Notes under the pieces: model-generated
Told to the model about the DNA's origin: nothing
What the model saw: only the letters and a program-made list of their open reading frames with translations
Databases searched by the model: none
Translations under genes and position numbers: made by a program
From: Bacillota bacterium
Lineage (GTDB): Bacteria; Bacillota; Clostridia; Lachnospirales; Cellulosilyticaceae
Reading direction: 5' to 3'
Assembly: GCA_023412455.1 (NCBI GenBank)
Contig: JAEYNQ010000143.1
Coordinates: 1-16,457 of the forward strand
Length of the DNA: 16,457 nt
In this document: one piece after another, positions 13,724 through 16,457 of the stretch
Numbering within the stretch: position 1 is the stretch's first letter
How the letters are laid out: each line of letters opens with the position of its first letter

Positions 13724-15205
13724 ATGGGGATGAAGTTAGCTTTTCTGATAGCATTTATTGCAATTATGGTAGGTGTAGGTATTTACAGTAAGACAAAAGT
13801 AAAGAATTCAACAGATTTCTTTTTAGGTGGAAGGAATATGGGAGGTTGGATTACTGCCTTTGCTTATGGGACCTCTTATTTTTCTGCCGTTATTTTTATT
13901 GGGTATGCAGGTGGTTTTGGCTGGAATTATGGGATATCTACTTCATGGATAGGGATAGGAAATGCTGTTTTTGGGTGTTGGTTAGCTTGGAAGGTTTTAG
14001 CAAAGAAGACACGAGAGATGACCCACAGGTTAGATGCACGTACGATGCCAGAGTTCTTTGAAAAACGTTATCAAAGTAAAAACATGAAATTCATGGCAGC
14101 TATTGTTATCTTTGTATTTTTAGTACCTTATACAGCTTCTGTGTATAAAGGCTTAGGTTATATCTTCGAAAGTTCATTTGGCATTAGTTTTAATACGGCT
14201 ATTTTCTGTATGGCACTTTTAACAGCTGTTTACCTCATATTAGGAGGTTATGTTGCAACGGCTATCAATGACTTGATCCAAGGTGTGATTATGATAGTAG
14301 GTTGTATTCTTATGGTATACTTTGTAGTGAGTAATCCTGCAGTAGGTGGTGTAATGGAAGGGATTAAAAGACTTGAGGAATTAGATCCTACATTGATTCA
14401 GCCTTTTAGTAATGGTCAAAAGACTGTTGACTTATTTGGACTCGTTTTTTTAACCAGCTTTGGTGTATGGGGACTGCCACAGATGATTCACAAATACTAT
14501 GCTATTAAGGATGAAGCAGCTATTAAAAAGGGGACTATTATTTCTACTGTATTTGCTTTAATAATTGGTGTAAGTGCTTATTTTTCAGGTAGCTTAGGAA
14601 GACTATTCTTTATCCAAAATGGTGAATCGATTATCCCTAATGGTAATCCTGATATGATTATCCCAGTTATGTTAGAAAAAGCTTTGCCAGGAGCACTCAT
14701 GGGCATTATTATTGTACTCATCTTATCAGCATCCATGTCCACATTAGCTTCCCTAGTACTGATTTCTAGTTCTACTATCTCCATTGACTTTATTAAAGGC
14801 TTTATTGCACCACAAATTTCTGAGAAGAAAATGATGCTAACTATGAGAGGCTTCTGTGTCCTATTTGTAGCACTTTCTTACATTATGGCAGTGTTCCAAA
14901 ACAATACCATTGTTTATCTCATGTCCTTATCTTGGGGGCTTATAGCAGGTATGTTCCTAGGGCCTTATATGTTTGGGCTCTGGTGGAAAAAAACAACTAA
15001 GCTAGGAGCTTGGGCAGGTTTTGTAGTAGGCGGTGGTGTTATTGTGCTTTATCTTATTCTGGAAAAAATGGGGCTGTTAAGTATTAATATGCCTCTCGTA
15101 TCTAGCTTTGCTATGATCGCCTCTTGTATCGCTGTGCCTGTGGTAAGCTTACTCAGTACACAGATGAGTAAAGCCCATATTGATGAAGTATTTGAACAAA
15201 ACTAA
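13724..15205 (+). CDS. Sodium:solute symporter (SSF family), T-box controlled
   Basis: This 493-residue multi-pass transporter of the SSF/PutP-PanF type has about 13 hydrophobic helices. Family features are the N-terminal STDFFLGGRNMGGWITAFAY after the first helix, GTSYFSA (49-55) with serines at the usual sodium-site region, a long helix SASMSTLASLVLISSSTIS, and the SSF signature part KLGAWAGFVVGGG. GGAGGAG at 13707-13713 suits the ATG at 13724. The solute is not readable from the protein alone: relatives carry proline, pantothenate, sugars or carboxylates. The T-box with a probable tyrosine specifier makes an amino acid, most simply tyrosine, the best guess. It is a single-gene unit, ending before a convergent terminator. 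Confidence 0.88.
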   Translation: MGMKLAFLIAFIAIMVGVGIYSKTKVKNSTDFFLGGRNMGGWITAFAYGTSYFSAVIFIGYAGGFGWNYGISTSWIGIGNAVFGCWLAWKVLAKKTREMTHRLDARTMPEFFEKRYQSKNMKFMAAIVIFVFLVPYTASVYKGLGYIFESSFGISFNTAIFCMALLTAVYLILGGYVATAINDLIQGVIMIVGCILMVYFVVSNPAVGGVMEGIKRLEELDPTLIQPFSNGQKTVDLFGLVFLTSFGVWGLPQMIHKYYAIKDEAAIKKGTIISTVFALIIGVSAYFSGSLGRLFFIQNGESIIPNGNPDMIIPVMLEKALPGALMGIIIVLILSASMSTLASLVLISSSTISIDFIKGFIAPQISEKKMMLTMRGFCVLFVALSYIMAVFQNNTIVYLMSLSWGLIAGMFLGPYMFGLWWKKTTKLGAWAGFVVGGGVIVLYLILEKMGLLSINMPLVSSFAMIASCIAVPVVSLLSTQMSKAHIDEVFEQN

Positions 15206-15245
15206 GACAATAAAAAAGTCCTAATAGACAAATTTACAACAAGAT

Positions 15246-15295
15246 AAAGTCCCCTTAAGAAAGTGAAAAAACTTTCTTAGGAGGACTTTTATTTT
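15246..15295. terminator. Bidirectional terminator between the symporter and thiC
   Basis: AAAGTCCCCTTAAGAAAGT pairs with ACTTTCTTAGGAGGACTTT over about 18 positions with one small offset, round an A-rich loop. TTTTATTTT follows on the plus strand and TTTATC on the minus strand. It serves the two convergent genes, and the thiC stop codon lies at its edge. Confidence 0.85.
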
Positions 15296-16457
15296 AAAGA
15301 ATATCGATATACTCACCGCCCAGAGCCTTATTCATGCTTCTAACGGCACAGAACTTACCGCACATGGAACAGCTATCTTGGTGCTCTGGTGCTCTGCTCT
15401 CACGAATATGTTTGGCAGTCTGGGGATCAATAGAGTATTCCCACTGCTTCTCCCAATCGAATGTACGCCTTGCATCCGCCATAGCATCGTCCATATCTCT
15501 TGCATGGGGGATCTTCTTTGCAATATCGGCTGCATGTGCTGCAATTCTTGCTGCCATAATTCCTTGCTTGACGTCATCTACATTAGGTAGTGCAAGATGC
15601 TCTGCTGGGGTAACATAACAAAGGAAAGCAGCACCTGCAGAAGCTGCTATTGCACCACCAATACTAGAAGTGATATGGTCATATCCGGGTGCAATGTCAG
15701 TAACAATAGGCCCAAGAACATAGAAAGGCGCACCCATACAAATAGTCTGCTGCATTTTCATATTGGCTTCAATCTGATCCATGGGCATATGTCCAGGACC
15801 TTCTACCATCACCTGAACATCCTTTTCCCATGCACGCTTGGTCAGTTCTCCCAGGCGAACAAGCTCTTCGATTTGGCATACATCGCTACCGTCGGCAAGG
15901 CAGCCAGGACGGCAAGCATCACCGAGGGAGATGGTCACATCATATTCTCGGCAAATATCAAGTATCTCATCATAATACGCATAGAAGGGATTTTCTTGGC
16001 CCGTCATACTCATCCATGCAAAGATGAGAGAACCGCCACGGGACACAATGTTCATTTTTCGCTTATGCTTCTTAATCTGCTCAATAGTCTTGCGGGTAAT
16101 ACCGCAATGGAGTGTAACAAAATCCACTCCATCCTCCGCATGTAGGCGGACTACATCAATAAAATCCTTTGCCGTAAGAGCTACTAAATCTCGCTGGTAA
16201 TGAATAACGCTATCGTAAACCGGAACCGTGCCAATCATAGCAGGACACTGGCTTATGAGCTTTCTGCGAAAAGGTTGGGTATTGCCATGAGAAGAAAGAT
16301 CCATAATAGCCTCGGCTCCCATATTTACGGCAGCCATAACCTTCTGCATTTCAATGTCATAGTCTTTGCAGTCACCGGAGATACCCAGATTGACATTAAT
16401 CTTAGTACGAAGCATGGAGCCTACGCCATTAGGCGCGATACAGGTATGGAGCTTATT
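15294..16457 (-). CDS. thiC: Phosphomethylpyrimidine synthase ThiC (N-terminus outside window)
   Basis: ThiC turns aminoimidazole ribotide into the hydroxymethylpyrimidine phosphate of thiamine, using S-adenosylmethionine and a [4Fe-4S] cluster. The open frame continues to the window edge (NKLHTCIAPNGVGS before the first internal Met), so at least 387 residues are present and roughly 40-50 N-terminal ones are missing. Matching segments are LRTKINVNLGIS, AEAIMDLSSHG, GVDFVTLHCGI, RGGSLIFAWM, LGDACRPGC, MVEGPGHMPMDQIEANM, LGPIVTDIAPGYDHI and FLCYVTPAEHL. The cluster ligands are in DSCSMCGKFCAV near the end: C-x2-C-x3-C, one residue shorter than the C-x2-C-x4-C of E. coli and Bacillus ThiC. The coding DNA is richer in G+C than its neighbours: 30 of 60 bases at 15601-15660 against 21 of 60 at 14041-14100 in the symporter gene. 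A TPP riboswitch, if present, lies outside the window. Confidence 0.96.
   Translation of the reverse strand, partial: NKLHTCIAPNGVGSMLRTKINVNLGISGDCKDYDIEMQKVMAAVNMGAEAIMDLSSHGNTQPFRRKLISQCPAMIGTVPVYDSVIHYQRDLVALTAKDFIDVVRLHAEDGVDFVTLHCGITRKTIEQIKKHKRKMNIVSRGGSLIFAWMSMTGQENPFYAYYDEILDICREYDVTISLGDACRPGCLADGSDVCQIEELVRLGELTKRAWEKDVQVMVEGPGHMPMDQIEANMKMQQTICMGAPFYVLGPIVTDIAPGYDHITSSIGGAIAASAGAAFLCYVTPAEHLALPNVDDVKQGIMAARIAAHAADIAKKIPHARDMDDAMADARRTFDWEKQWEYSIDPQTAKHIRESRAPEHQDSCSMCGKFCAVRSMNKALGGEYIDIL

Noticed and set aside
13714..13770. ATG directly after GGAGGAG before the symporter start
   Set aside because: It is in another frame and stops within about 20 codons. The ATG at 13724 begins the conserved symporter sequence.
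15334..16145. Several open frames on the plus strand opposite thiC, the largest 182 residues
   Set aside because: They are antisense shadows of a clear thiC. Their translations lack recognisable motifs and have no ribosome sites.

Overview
The window looks like chromosomal DNA from a low-G+C, endospore-forming Firmicute of the class Clostridia, perhaps of the Lachnospiraceae/Cellulosilyticaceae type. The genus cannot be fixed from the sequence. The grounds are AT-rich DNA, strong AGGAGG ribosome sites, sporulation genes (a CotS-like protein, YabG, SipL), T-box control of a transporter, and intrinsic terminators after several genes. I see no rRNA, tRNA, CRISPR array, insertion sequence or phage gene.

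Layout. 1-183 is the 3' end of an unidentified plus-strand gene, with signs of a frame break. 203-294 is a long rod-like inverted repeat. 320-1240 (minus) is a membrane-anchored DUF4340 protein. 1426-6757 is a sporulation block: a CotS-like pseudokinase, a membrane protein with PEGA repeats, the spore protease YabG, and the SPOCS/LysM protein SipL. A good sigma-E-type promoter precedes sipL, and a weaker sigma-K-like site precedes yabG. 6836-8530 is a housekeeping unit, ispE followed by a GntR/FCD regulator, with its own sigma-A promoter. 8674-11460 holds two sugar-phosphate enzymes, alpha-phosphoglucomutase and mannose-6-phosphate isomerase, each followed by a terminator. 11741-13284 holds a secreted protein with a copper-amine-oxidase-N-like domain and a CPBP-family membrane protein. 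13328-15205 is a T-box-controlled sodium:solute symporter whose best-read specifier codon is UAC (tyrosine). 15294-16457 (minus) is thiC, cut off by the window edge and visibly richer in G+C than the rest.

How the genes fit together. The order yabG, sipL, ispE, GntR resembles conserved clostridial spore-locus synteny, as I recall it for C. difficile. YabG processes coat proteins, SipL tethers the coat-assembly ATPase SpoIVA, and the CotS-like and PEGA proteins are likely to belong to the same programme. PgcA and ManA interconvert hexose phosphates for cell-envelope sugars and glycolysis. The T-box would switch on the symporter when a tRNA, probably tRNA-Tyr, is uncharged, which points to amino-acid uptake.

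The least explained items are noncoding: the rod structure at 203-294, a second folded element at 3896-3997 sharing a short sequence with it, an 11-bp perfect inverted repeat before the phosphoglucomutase gene, and a second copy of the T-box acceptor-binding motif inside the T-box leader.
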